From assembly GCA_963575745.1 (NCBI GenBank), contig CAUYUJ010015726.1:1025449-1085448 (forward strand): a DNA stretch of 60,000 nucleotides, in the 5' to 3' direction. This DNA comes from Prorocentrum cordatum (taxonomy: Eukaryota > Sar > Dinophyceae > Prorocentrales > Prorocentraceae). The notes beneath the pieces are model-generated. The model was not told the origin of the DNA. It ran no database searches and saw nothing but the letters and a program-made list of their open reading frames with translations. Below are positions 11,078 to 20,960 of the stretch, piece after piece. Position numbers and translations under genes: made by a program. The stretch's first letter is position 1, and each line of letters opens with the position of its first letter.

Positions 11078-11247
11078 GTCGGGTGTTGCTAGAAGTGCCC
11101 CTGGCCCAAGGTGCCCCCAGCTTTTCGCTCCATTTTGGAGCCCCTGGGGTCCTCTGGGCCTCGTGAGGGGTGCCCTGAAGGCCGCCTGGGCCATCCCGAG
11201 AATCCTGGGGGTACCTTGGGCCAGGGGTACTCCTAGCAACACCCGAC
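11078..11247. mobile_element. Family 3 foldback element with 43-bp terminal inverted repeats
   Basis: The left arm (11078-11120) begins gtcgggtgttgctagaagtg. The right arm (11205-11247) is its inverted copy, matching at 40 of 43 positions by my count. The internal 84 bp contains 'cattttggagcccctgg'. It is non-coding. No clear target duplication is visible. Fragments of the same arm continue to about 11330. Confidence 0.85.
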
Positions 11248-11614
11248 CGATGGAGTCCACAATTGCACAAGGAAAGCTGGGGAGACCCTGGGCCAGGGGC
11301 ACCCCAAGCAACCCCCGACCCCCCGCCGTTCCGCGCAGTGCTGGGCCGACGAGGCGCAGGCCCAGAGAGATCCCGAGGGGCCCCGCGCCGCCCCATCCCC
11401 CCCCTCTCGGGTCGGGCGAAAGGGGGGGATAGAAGAGGGGGGGTTTGAGAATCAGCTCACGTAGCTGATTTTCCCAGCACCTCCCAGCGCCGGGAGGCGC
11501 CCATGCATCGAGGAATGGGCCCGGCGGCGGGGCCGAAACCAGCTGCGTGCAGCAGATTTCACAACCCCCCCTTTCCCAAACCCCCCTTTCGCCCGACCAG
11601 AAAACATGGATTAC

Positions 11615-11656
11615 CGATCCATGGATCTGGCGCGCGGTCGCCAGATCCATGCATCG
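11615..11656. other. Near-perfect hairpin
   Basis: atggatctggcg (11621-11632) and its exact inverse cgccagatccat (11639-11650) are separated by 6 bases. Pairing extends outward for six more positions with one mismatch. The surrounding 11250-12040 has no supported gene. Confidence 0.8.
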
Positions 11657-12424
11657 GGAGAGGTGCCCTCCCCAAGATGCGGCCGGTGCCGCCTCGCTCG
11701 GCGGCGGAAGTCCGCGATTTCCCACGGAGGCGGGACCCGTCGCTACTCCACGCACCCGTGACCCTTGATCCATGCTTGCGATCGCCTGGCCTCAGCACGC
11801 ATGGGGGAAACAGGTCCTGAGGGCAACGGGTCCTGGGGCCTGGGGCCTTCCCCCGGGATCGGTTCCTCATCTTGCATCGTTTTCTGACGGTCCCCGGGGC
11901 CCGTGAGGGCCCCGGGAAGCCCGAAAACGCTGGAAAACCTCAAGACCCGTTTCCCTCAAGACCCACATCCCCCATGGCGACCTCCCCCACTCCATGCAAA
12001 TAAACTTGCCAGAATCCAAAAAAAAACTGCCTCGATGCCCTTCCGCCTTTCGCTGAGCAGGGACCTACCGTTCTGGCATTCCTCCAATACCAGGTATCTG
12101 GTTAGATGGTTTTTCATCATTGTCTTCAATACGATCGAATTTCCCCGATGACAGCCTCTGGGGCACAAGCTCGGGCACCGGGCCATCAAAAGCAGACCCT
12201 GAACGGACAACTGCCCCCAGGGAGGGGGTCGGGACCCCTGGGGCCGCGCAATAACAAATAGGATCCTGTCTCGGCGAGAAGTGTTGGATAACACCCTGCA
12301 CACACTGCAAACAAGTAGGCAATTAGAACATGATATGTGAGCGTATGGGCAGACCATGACACTTCGTCACTGCTTGAGCTCGGGGGGGCAGCAGGAGGAC
12401 GATGAGGAGCAGTCAATATCGAAT

Positions 12425-12600
12425 TGATACATCGGAACGGATCGGAACGTGCGTCGGATCGGGCCGCATCGGCACGGAGACGAAATAGAACCTGATCGGC
12501 AACGCCAAAATTCACGACATGGCAAAGCATGCGCCGGGCCACATGGGATCGTCGGAATGTTTGGACCGAATCGAATCGGGCCGGCCGAATACCTGGATCG
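12425..12600. mobile_element. Dispersed 'CATCGGATCGGAACG' element, family 2, copy A
   Basis: Order of landmarks: catcggaacggatcggaacg, then cgtcggatcgggccgcatcgg, then acggagacgaaat, then gcaaagcatgcgccgggccacat, then ggatcgtcgga. The same order occurs at 15.2 and 16.6 kb. It is non-coding. The sequence to about 13180 is purine-rich with no supported gene. Confidence 0.7.
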
Positions 12601-13184
12601 AAAGACGAACGGGGAGGAGGAGCGGCAGGAAGCAGAAAAGGATTAGAGACGGCAGGCGGAAGAGACGACGGAGGGGGGAGCAAAGGGGCTGCGGTTCTCA
12701 GACGCGTTGGAGGCGAATCAAGGCCAAAGGCAAACAGAGACGGCTGAGGGGAGGAGCGCAGGCCAGGTGTGGGGCATATTTGACATCCTATCCTTCCCAC
12801 TCATCCCTTACCGTTGCGCTGATTTTGCTGTTTACCTGCTGATGGGGGCCATAGCGGACCTGACCCCCACCCCCACAGAGGACCCCCCCACTGATCGCGT
12901 TACGCGACATCAGAACAGTGGCGGACGAGCCGGAGGATGAGCGGGAGGAAAACGAGGAGGAAGAGGAGGGAGGAGGACGAGAAGGGAAAGCAGCAGCAGG
13001 AGCAGCAGCAGGGGCGGGTGGAAAGAAAGAGCGAGGGAGGAGGGAGGGGACGGCCAAGGGACGAGGGATGGCGGAGAGGCGCAAGGACAGGGGCGAGGGC
13101 GAGGGCGGCATGTGGGGAGGAAGAGGCGGAGGCTGAGCGGAGGATGGCGGTGCGCAGAGGGGGGTTGGGGGGCGGGGAGGGGAG

Positions 13185-13275
13185 GAAGGCTCCTTAGAAG
13201 GTTGCTTCTTGGAAGGCGCGGGCCTCACATCCAGAGACGAGGCCCGCGCTTGCTAAGAAGCAGCCTCCTCCTGAG
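13185..13275. mobile_element. Short foldback element, family 5, copy A
   Basis: Inverted arms: ttgcttcttggaaggcgcgg and, inverted at the right, ggctgcttcttagcaagcgc. The loop contains 'acatccagagacga'. A second copy lies at 14905-14995. Confidence 0.65.
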
Positions 13276-13682
13276 CGGCCCTCTCCTCTCCCCCCCCCCT
13301 GACCCTTCTCTGCGCGTGGCTGGGGAGGAGGGGGAAGGCGGAGGAGAAGGGCGAGGCGCGCGCGGGGCGTGTCGGCTGGTGACCCTCCCTGAGGGCTTGC
13401 CAACTCTTCGCCGACCGACCTGCCAGGATCCGGCCAGATCCGTCGAGGTGAGCCCAGGCAAATCGAGGCAGATCCAGACCGCTGGAGGTACGTCCACAAG
13501 ACCCCTGGGGAAGGCTGGCGTGACCCGCGGGAGCTCCATCGCGAGCCGAGGAACCGCGACGGTCGCTCAGCCCTTCGCTCGAGGATCAAGCAATGGCATC
13601 CTGTGGGAAGTCGGCGCATATCTCTTGAATCCGAGACCCCCCTCCCTTTGAGCGGGGACCGACCGTCCCGGCATTCCTATAG

Positions 13683-13835
13683 TCCTACCACGAAGTGTTC
13701 TTAGAATCCAAACATGTTCTAATAGCAAAAACAATGTTCTTAGAACATAAGCCCGATGTGTTTAAACAAAACAGTTCCAGCCAGAAATGTTCTAAGAACA
13801 TTTCGTGGTTCTTAGAACATTGTTATTTGGTAGGG
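13683..13835. mobile_element. AT-rich MITE with 6-bp flanking duplication
   Basis: A 153-bp AT-rich island in GC-rich sequence. The ends are tcctacca and tggtaggg (inverted). CTATAG flanks both sides (13677-13682 and 13836-13841), as a target-site duplication would. The inside has three or four copies of the palindrome tgttcttagaaca and its variants. It is non-coding. Confidence 0.75.
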
Positions 13836-14276
13836 CTATAGGCGCGCCAGGACGCTTCGTGACTGCCCGATCCCTGGCGCTCGGAGCGCGCCGGGGGCGG
13901 CGCCACAGACGCCGCCAGAGTGGCCACGCGCCGAGCAGCGACACAACGTGAGGTGCGCCGGCCGTCTGCCTGACTGCCTGTGGCCTTGCCTCCTGGACGG
14001 GCGCGTGGGCAACGGCACATCGAACAGTTCGGCTTCGGACGTGTGTTCGTACGCGGGCAAGGCGGTGGTACAAATCATGTCCCGGTCCGTGTCGTCTGTG
14101 GGGCTCGTGTCCAAGATCTGGCAGCCCTGGGCGTGCAACAGCTTACGCGCAGGACACAAGGTGACAAGGACAAAGATGTATGCCCCAAACTGTAGACTGA
14201 CGTCGCCCACTGCTGCCTCGGGCGCCCACGGCGTCTGCGGCAGGCCCAATTTTGGGGCACGCCGTCGGCATCGCAC
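13836..14276 (-). CDS. Possible small protein or coding fragment, unknown
   Basis: A 146-codon minus-strand frame in a stretch without repeats. Part of it (GAYIFVLVTLCPARKLLHAQ) looks like ordinary protein and the rest is Arg/Ala-rich. An overlapping frame contains 'RRGRPRQQW', a phrase seen in some retroelement tails. Neither frame has a recognisable start context or domain. I cannot exclude chance in GC-rich DNA. Confidence 0.2.
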   Translation of the reverse strand: MRCRRRAPKLGLPQTPWAPEAAVGDVSLQFGAYIFVLVTLCPARKLLHAQGCQILDTSPTDDTDRDMICTTALPAYEHTSEAELFDVPLPTRPSRRQGHRQSGRRPAHLTLCRCSARGHSGGVCGAAPGALRAPGIGQSRSVLARL

Positions 14277-14524
14277 ACTACTCGGTTGACTAGTGAGCCG
14301 TCGCTGTGCGAAGCGATTTTATTATATCAGACAGCTTGTCGGTCACTCAAGGTTGTAGACAAACGTTTGGAACATGATCGATTTAGCACGTCGGCGTTCA
14401 AAATCCGGGAACATGAAAAGGCATGATCGTCAAGATTCTCCGCAAGTTCGTGCAGTGGAAGGCGCCGACAGTTTATGTTTATGCAGTTCTGTTTCCCTCG
14501 GCTCAAAGAGGGCAAGGCAGGGCG

Positions 14525-14685
14525 AGTCGGCGATGCGATGCATCGCCGATGCGTCGGCGACAGCGGCAATACATTGGCGCCATCTGCGGCATGGAGATAC
14601 TCTAGCTCCACATCGAGCCGTCTCGCCGATGCATCATTGATGCGGAGCGATCCTCCGACCCCATCAACTTCGATGTGGCTACATC
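14525..14685. mobile_element. Family 1 foldback element, copy B (left end eroded)
   Basis: It has cgatgcatcgccgatgcgtcgg, a central 'ctccacatcgagccg', and a right arm gcggagcgatcctccgaccc. The left terminal 'ggggtcgga' arm is no longer recognisable. Confidence 0.6.
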
Positions 14686-14904
14686 CGAATCCTACCCCCG
14701 CCAACCATCAATTCTCCTGAATCGATGGGAGGCCTGGGTGGAGTTCGAATTTCGCCACGTGCTCGACGAATTCCGAACCCTGTCCCCGCCGCCGATCGAG
14801 ATGCCTGAATATTTGATCGGCGGGAACAGGGCAAGGATTTCGCCGCCGATTCGACCTCATTCGGCCGGGTTGGCGGCGCGCACGAGGGGATAGGGGGACG
14901 GGGA

Positions 14905-14995
14905 AGACTTCTTAGAAGGAGGCTGCTTCTTAGAAGGCGAGGGCCTTACGTCGACAGATGAGGCTCGCGCCTTCTATGAAGCAGGGGTGCCTCTA
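14905..14995. mobile_element. Family 5 foldback element, copy B
   Basis: Left arm ggctgcttcttagaaggcga; right arm gcgccttctatgaagcaggg (inverted partner). Same loop position as in the 13.2-kb copy. Confidence 0.65.
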
Positions 14996-15224
14996 AAGAC
15001 GCCTTCCCCCCTACCTCAACGAGGGGTGGGGGGGGGCAGGGCGAGTGGGTGGGTGCCCCCCTCGCGGGTCCCAGAATTCGTTCTTCGCGAAGCAGGTCAG
15101 CAGCGGGTCGCTGCAGCACCTCGGGCCGCGGCGGGAGGTGCACACAGACGGCCAGGGTGCAACTACGAAGTCTTCGTGGCAACGACTTTTGGCGACGCAC
15201 ACGCAACAAGATCGGCGGCAACGA

Positions 15225-15435
15225 ATCCGGATATTGGGTCGAATCGGAGTGTGCGTCCTATCGGGCTGCATCGGTACGGAATCGAAATCGGATCGGATCG
15301 GCTGCGACAGGATGCCGCACAATGCCCAATGCAAGCATCGGGCCACATCGGATCGTCGGGATATCGGAATCAAATCGGATTGGTCTGGCCAGAATCGATG
15401 TCGAATCGGATCGATCGGACCGAAGCGGACCCTGG
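15225..15435. mobile_element. Family 2 dispersed element, copy B
   Basis: gtcgaatcggagtgtgcgtc, then cgggctgcatcggtacggaa, then gatgccgcacaatgcc, then catcgggccacatcggatcg. This is the same landmark order as copies A and C. The flank to 15.9 kb shows no supported gene. Confidence 0.7.
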
Positions 15436-15926
15436 ATGAATAATGTGTGCCCGGGGATGCCCCCTCGCCCCAGCCCACCAACCGGCACTGTCGCCAAACA
15501 AAGAAAACGACCAACCACGGCAGACCTGGTTTAGTGGTTCCGGTGCATTTGTGGACCACTAACTGGCTCCCCTTGCTAGAGCAGCGATGTACGGCAGAAA
15601 CATCAGCGTTTGGCAATCTCCGAGGATTTCTTTCACCTGCGCCAAAGCCCCTCCCTGGCGCGTAGAGCGCGCTGGGGAGGCCCCGTCCCGGTCCAAGAAA
15701 TTTGCGCGGAGCTCTAACCATCTTCATTTTATGATTATGCCGCTTGCTCTTCCACTTGCCCAGGGTCCTGGCTATCTCCGACTGTTGGCGGCGCGCACAG
15801 AGGGCGGTGACGGTCACGCGAGGGTGGCGGCCATCTAAGAAGGCACGCGGGGGCTTCCCAGAAGGCGGGGGCCTCCTGCGGCGCGCCTGGAAGCCTCCAG
15901 GCGCTCGTAAGAAGGCCAGCCCTAGC

Positions 15927-16095
15927 CCGGGGGTTGCTGAAGGTGCCCCTGGCCCAAGGTGCTCCCAGCTTTTCGCGCAATTTTGGAACCCGAGGGGCCC
16001 CCTGGGCCTCGAGAGGGGTGCTCTGGAGGCCGTGGGGGCCTCCCTGGAGATGCTGGGGGCACCTTGGGCCAGAGGCACTTCTGGCAACATCCGAC
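15927..16095. mobile_element. Family 3 foldback element, copy C
   Basis: Left arm gggggttgctgaaggtgccc. The right arm (16053-16095) ends ttctggcaacatccgac. Its internal sequence 'gcttttcgcgcaattttgga' aligns with 'gcttttcgctccattttgga' in the 11.1-kb copy. It lies directly against a family 1 element. Confidence 0.8.
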
Positions 16096-16330
16096 CAGAG
16101 GCCTCCCAGATGGGGTCGGAGTAGATGAGGTCGGAGGATCGCGCCGCAGCACCGATGCATCGGCGATGCATCGTCGATGCATCGGGGATGTATCGTCGAC
16201 GTCGGCAACGCATCCGCGACGTTGGCATGTAGAAACTCGGGCCCCACATCGAGCCGCATCGACGATGCATCGGCGATGTTGCGCGATCGTCCGACCCCAT
16301 CTGCTCGGACCTCTTCTCGGAGGCCTAGAA
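16096..16330. mobile_element. Family 1 foldback element, copy C
   Basis: Left arm cctcccagatggggtcggag, then gaggtcggaggatcgcgccg, repeated gatgcatcgtcgatgcatcgg, a central aactcgggccccacatcgag, and a right arm tgcgcgatcgtccgacccca. The expanded gatgcatcg core makes it longer than copy A. Confidence 0.75.
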
Positions 16331-16554
16331 AGTGGGCCGGTCCTGGGGGTGAGGTAAGCTTTGCCCTTCGGAGGCCCGCGCGGATTTACTGACTCGGCGC
16401 TGAATCCCCCTCCCTGGCGGGCGGCGAGCGCTGGGGGCGGAGCTGGAGGCGCTTGCCAGGGGGATCCAGCGCCTCCGACCCAAGGAATCTGTTCGGCTCT
16501 CCGAAAGTACATGATCATGCGTGGTATTCATTCGTCGATGGAGGCACGAACAGT

Positions 16555-16715
16555 CAGCATCGGATCGCGAAATCGGGTCGGATCGGAACGCGTATCGAAT
16601 CGTACCGCATCGGCTCAGAGCCGGAATCGTATCGAATCGGCGGCGCTAGGATGCGGAACAACGCCATGCAAAAAACATCGGGCCGCATCGGAAACATGGG
16701 TACGATGCTGGACAA
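16555..16715. mobile_element. Family 2 dispersed element, copy C
   Basis: cgggtcggatcggaacgcgt, then cgtaccgcatcggctcagag, then ggatgcggaacaacgccatgc, then catcgggccgcatcggaaac. From 16.7 to 17.7 kb there is no supported gene, only degraded relatives (gatgcatcgtcgat near 17300). Confidence 0.7.
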
Positions 16716-17764
16716 CATCTGTCCGACAGCGGCCGCTGCTGGTCAGGCGGCTCTCTGTCTCGAATGGACAACGTCCGCGGCGACACCGATAACGAGCCCT
16801 GCTCAAAAAGACAGGACATGCTCTCGGTCTTTGTACCCATTATTTCCGCACGGACAGACCTAGGACGAAAGAACATCAAGGTACCCTCTCCGAACTGACC
16901 TCGATCTTATACCTCGGTCCGACCGTACCCATTTCGAGATGGGCCCTGTTGAGGGCCAAGGGGTCCCGACAGGCGGCCAGAAGCCTCCATGGGGGCCCGT
17001 TTCCCTCTGGACCTAAGGGGGCACGCCGGGGGTAGGAGGCAACACCCGGGGGGCTTTCGTCAGAACGATGAAGGGCTATGGAGCCGGATGAAAGGGCAAT
17101 TGAAAGGATTAGGCCCGATTGGGCCCAGGATTCAGCCATATCGAGCGGGAATCAAGCGGCCTAAGCGGGGTTGAGCCAACTGAAACGGGACTCAGCCAGA
17201 TTTGGACCAGGGAAGTACAAGCACCGATTCAGAATCTAACCTCCCAGGAGTTGCATCCTAGGTGACTGGCTCAGGAGGAGGACATCGACCTGGAGTCGAT
17301 AATGCATCGTCGATAGATCGGCGATAGGCTCCCGATAGCGAATCCAGACGTTCCTGGGCTGGGTCGATCGGGCCCCAAATCGGCGATGAATGGGCGATTG
17401 GGGGTCGATGCATCCCCCCTGACGTTGCCCCTGACTGTAGGCCATGACCGATGGGTGAGCCATCCAGTTGGATTGAACACGAATGGGCCCGAAAGTAAGT
17501 CAGATTGAGCGAGGCTGAACGGTCACGTATGTGCTGGCGCCGATGCTGAATCTAACACCCCCGGAACTGCAACCCGAAGAGAGGACGGAAGGAAAGCGGG
17601 TCCTGGTCCGCGGGCAGGGGCGCAGTCCTTCATCCTGAGCCGTGTTTGGCCGGTCTCCGGGGGCGGGGCTGGGAATGCAGGCGCGCAGCCAAGCGCTCAA
17701 ATCGCGCAAACAGGACAGAACACCCAGGACGAGCCAGAGAGCAGATACGCCAGAAACGTGCGGG

Positions 17765-17822
17765 TGCGAGAAGGAGGAAGAGGAGGAGGAGGAGGAGGAG
17801 GAGGAGGAGGAGGAGGAGGCGA
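17765..17822 (+). repeat. (GGA)n microsatellite
   Basis: GAGGAGGAGG run; Glu/Arg-rich ORFs across it are artefacts. Confidence 0.9.
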
Positions 17823-18024
17823 TGGGAGGAAGAAACGAACGCTGACCAACAAGGGCTCAAAACGAGTCGGCGATGAAGTCCGCCAAACGCGTTGCCAAAA
17901 ACATGGCCGTTCGGAAGTCCGCGCGGATTTAGTCAGCGATGGAGGCCCCACCCTGGCGGGAGGAGCGCGGCGCTACCCTGGCGGGAGGAGCGCGGCGCTC
18001 GAGAGGTGGTGCCGCCAGCATTTC

Positions 18025-18465
18025 TGGGGGTGTCTGAGGAGGTTCGCCTGTTTGGTGGCTGTGACTTCGGTGCTTGCAGACTTGGTTGTGAGGACGTGTC
18101 ACAGCGAGGCGCTGGCTTCAGCACCCCAAGGGGGAGCCGCCACGGGTGGTTGCACGGCCCCGTTCGCACCCAGATGCTGGGGATGTCTGAAGAGGTTCGC
18201 CTGTTTGGTGACTGTGACTTCGGTGTTAGCAGAACAATGTGTAAGGCTGTGTCACAGCGAGGCATTGGCTCCGGCAGCCCGAGGGGGAGCCGCTATGGGT
18301 GGTTGCGCGGCCCCGTTCGCACCAAAATGCCGGGGATGTCTGAGGAGGCTCGCCTGCTTGGTGGATGTGAGGACTTCGGCGCTTGCAACACTGGTTGTTC
18401 AGGATGTGTCACAACGGAACGCTGGCCTCAGCATCCTGAAAGTGGAGCCGCCAGGGGTGGTTGCA
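18025..18465 (+). repeat. Three ~152-bp tandem units with a shared open frame
   Basis: Units start at about 18030 (gtctgaggaggttcgcctg), 18182 and 18333. The plus-strand frame 17892-18548 stays open across them. It gives about 50-residue repeats of the form SEEVRLFGGCDFGACRLGC, then VSQRG, then PRGSR(H/Y)GWL(H/R)GPVRT. Cys and Gly positions persist between units. This could be a repeat protein or a satellite whose period happens to keep phase. No start context or domain is recognised. Confidence 0.5.
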
Positions 18466-18932
18466 CGGCGAGGAACTTCAGTCTTTCCTCTGAGAATCGG
18501 GGTGATATGCCAAAGGAACTATGGTGTCGTGATCAACACGCTCAGTGATAGAGGGTTTGGGACGAGGCATGGTTGAGACAATGGATAATCCGTATAGCAA
18601 GTGATAACAAGCACGGGAAGGGAGGAGGCCGGCCGGCCGACGCCCGGACGCGGGCACGCGCCAGCACGCTCCTTTTCAGGCTTGATACCAAACAGCTGCA
18701 AATGTATCAATGTCAATGTGAAGCAAGGCAGGCGGCAGGAAAGGCAACTAGAAGATGAGGCGGAAAGGAGCATATTTACTCCCCCCGCGGCGGGGTCCGT
18801 AAGCCCGTCAGCCTACATCCACCAGCCTCTGTGCATATATACAACCTGGAGGAGCCCAAAAACTCCAGGCCGGCTGGGGGCGATGGGCTGAAGGTCGCCG
18901 ACGCACCCCACCTCCGCTTTCAGCCGGGCCTC

Positions 18933-19080
18933 TCATGTCGCAACGACTAGGTCGTACGACTTCTCCTTGCTCACTTCTTCTGCCAGTAGGCCTGCGAACG
19001 TGTTGGCGGCGCAGGAGGCCTCGGAGTCGAAGACGAGGTACCTCCTTTCTGCCAAGCTGGCTGGTGAGGCTCCGAAGGCT
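18933..19080 (-). pseudogene. C-terminal end of the 10.7-kb coding tract
   Basis: Coherent sense leaves the frame of the preceding segment near 19050. It continues as RRYLVFDSEASCAANTFAGL and ends LVVAT at a stop at 18933. The other frame (TSSSTPRPPAPPTRSQ) looks like out-of-frame composition. Downstream to 18600 no gene is seen. Confidence 0.5.
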
Positions 19081-20480
19081 TGCCTCCTTTGCCAGGGCCA
19101 GCATATGGAGCTGCCCTCAGATGTTTGGACTTGTCCTTGTTCTTGCTGTATCCCTTGCCCTGGTCTCTCGGGAACCAATGGTTGTAGTCATAGTGAGACA
19201 AGAATTGCCATTCGCGTTCTTTGCGGGCATGCCAATGCACCTGGTCACGGTGCACCCAGAAACCTACCACCTCACCGTACTCGGAGGTCTTCGGGTAGTG
19301 CCGCATGGGGTCCCAGGCGCCATCACCATAGCCGGCAACCATGGCGCCGCCGCGCGCGCGCGCGGTCATTGGCTGATCCCACGCGTTGCCGTCTGGGGAA
19401 CGCCTCGAGAGTTCATCACCCGCCGAAACGGTTTGACCGCCGGCGGAGTGGGGGGACTCTGCGGCCTCATCACCGACCCGAGCGTCTGGGACGTTGGGCG
19501 GTCGAGGCGGGAAAGGCGGAGCCGGGCGGCCAGCAGGGCTTGGCCCTGCTGGCGACGCGGAAGCCACCTCCTGGTCGGCTGGGCCGTCGGAGGGTTCGTC
19601 TGCGGCTCTCTCCTCGCGAAGCCGTGTCTCATGCTGTAACTTCGCGCGCCTCAAGATGCCCATCGTGGCAGTCGCCACGTAGTGACCGAAGCGCCCGCTG
19701 GCAGTGCGAAGGGGGCCTTGGTCACAGTCTTGCTCGGGGTTGGACTCCAAGAATGGGCGCAAGAAAACGACGGCGTCTTGCTATGCTCCGCCGTGGCGAC
19801 GGAGCTCGGCAGGACGCTCAGTGCAGCGGTCGCGGGACCATGCTTCAACGAGGTCATATGTGTTGACAGCCGAACGGACACGGCTGTCCAGCGCATATGC
19901 ATCGAGGCGGCGCTGTTCGATGTTGACTCCGTCGGCGGGCTCTCGAGAGTAGATGTCAGGCGTGGGATAGGCGATGCGATATCCTTCGTCGAGAAAACAA
20001 TTGATGATCTCGCGAACAATCCCAAAGACACGCATGGCTCGGAGGTCCAGGTTGAGCTGTTCGACGGGAGTCCGCCAGCTCTGCTCAAGGGCCTCTTCCA
20101 CCGCTGTAGGAAGCACATGTTCCTGTTCCCCCGTCAGGCGCGACAGGCGATGCCTGTCGGCCGTGCCCGTTCCCGGGTGATGGCACATGTGCTCCATAAC
20201 ATGCTGCGCTGGGGCGCTTATGGCTTCCTGCTGCGACGTTGCGACGCGCAGGGCGCCGTCCTCGCGTCGAGGGGTCGTCTGTCCGTCGGACGGGTCCAGG
20301 GTGATTTCCTCGCTCAGCCAACGCTGGGTGTAGCACCCGCGGACAGCATTGAAGTTAAAGGCAATTGGAGCAAGCCTCGCGTCTCCTGTCGACCCAGCTT
20401 GGCCAGCGACAGGATTAACAGCGCTGAGAGGGTGCATGGCGCAAATCCTGTTGCGCCGAGACACTGACTTGGACGAGCGA
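19045..20480 (-). pseudogene. Unknown protein segment with one internal TAG
   Basis: One minus-strand frame reads from about 20.45 kb to 19.05 kb with a single TAG at 19781-19783 (next codon CAA). The first part contains TQRWLSEEITLDPSDGQ and RMHLCH-poor helical stretches ending VEQLNLDLRAMRVFGIVREI and YPTPDIYSREPADGVNIEQR. The second part is P/A-rich, then WVHRDQVHWHARKEREWQF and SHYDYNHWFPRD, ending in a Lys/Gly-rich stretch. No family is recognised. The uniform composition and aromatic-rich blocks suggest real coding ancestry. It belongs to the same long tract as its neighbours on both sides. Confidence 0.5.
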
Positions 20481-20489
20481 GCAGGGCGA

Positions 20490-20960
20490 GCAGTGAGCTG
20501 CTGAGCCCAACCTACAGGCGGGCGTCCACGATGGCTGGGATGTGGCGTCTGCTCCAGCATCCTGAGTTTCAGGCATCTAGGGCGCAACCCCAGAAAGTGC
20601 GTTGTACACGGTCTGGATAGTCGGTACGAAGGTGCCTGCTCTTTGCTGGGCGCTTTCCCAGTGTGCCCAACCTCCAGTAGGGCTTGTGCTCGTCTCGTCT
20701 TCGTCTGGCCAGTCAAACGCAGCCAGAGGAGGGCATGAAAATGGGCGCGCGTACTGATCGATATCTGTGGCCCATATGAGGGGCCACCACTCTGCGATCG
20801 TTGGCTCGTTGGCCTGTGCTCTCTGCGCCAGGAACTCCAGCCACTTTATGAACCTCCTCTTGAGAGGTTCGATGCACTGGAAAAAAGGTCCGCGGCGCGC
20901 CGGCGGCTGGGCCGCGGCGCTGTCAGGGGCCCAGGCGGGGCCACTAGCGGTGCGGCTGTT
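20490..20960 (-). pseudogene. Unknown protein segment (Trp-rich), frame-shifted from its neighbours
   Basis: In a third frame the minus strand reads CIEPLKRRFIKWLEFLAQRA, EPTIAEWWPLIWATDIDQYA, FDWPDEDETSTSPTGGWAHW and TFVPTIQTVYNALSGVAP, then TAG at 20577-20579. Sense then passes to the frame of the next segment near 20.45 kb. The high Trp content and lack of low-complexity sequence make chance unlikely. No family is assigned. It links the segment ending at 20944 to the one that follows. Confidence 0.5.

Noticed and set aside
11125-11150. 'ccattttgg' resembling part of a dinoflagellate spliced-leader relic
   Set aside because: The bases before and after do not fit the leader, and the string lies inside a foldback element where the sister copy reads 'caattttgg'.
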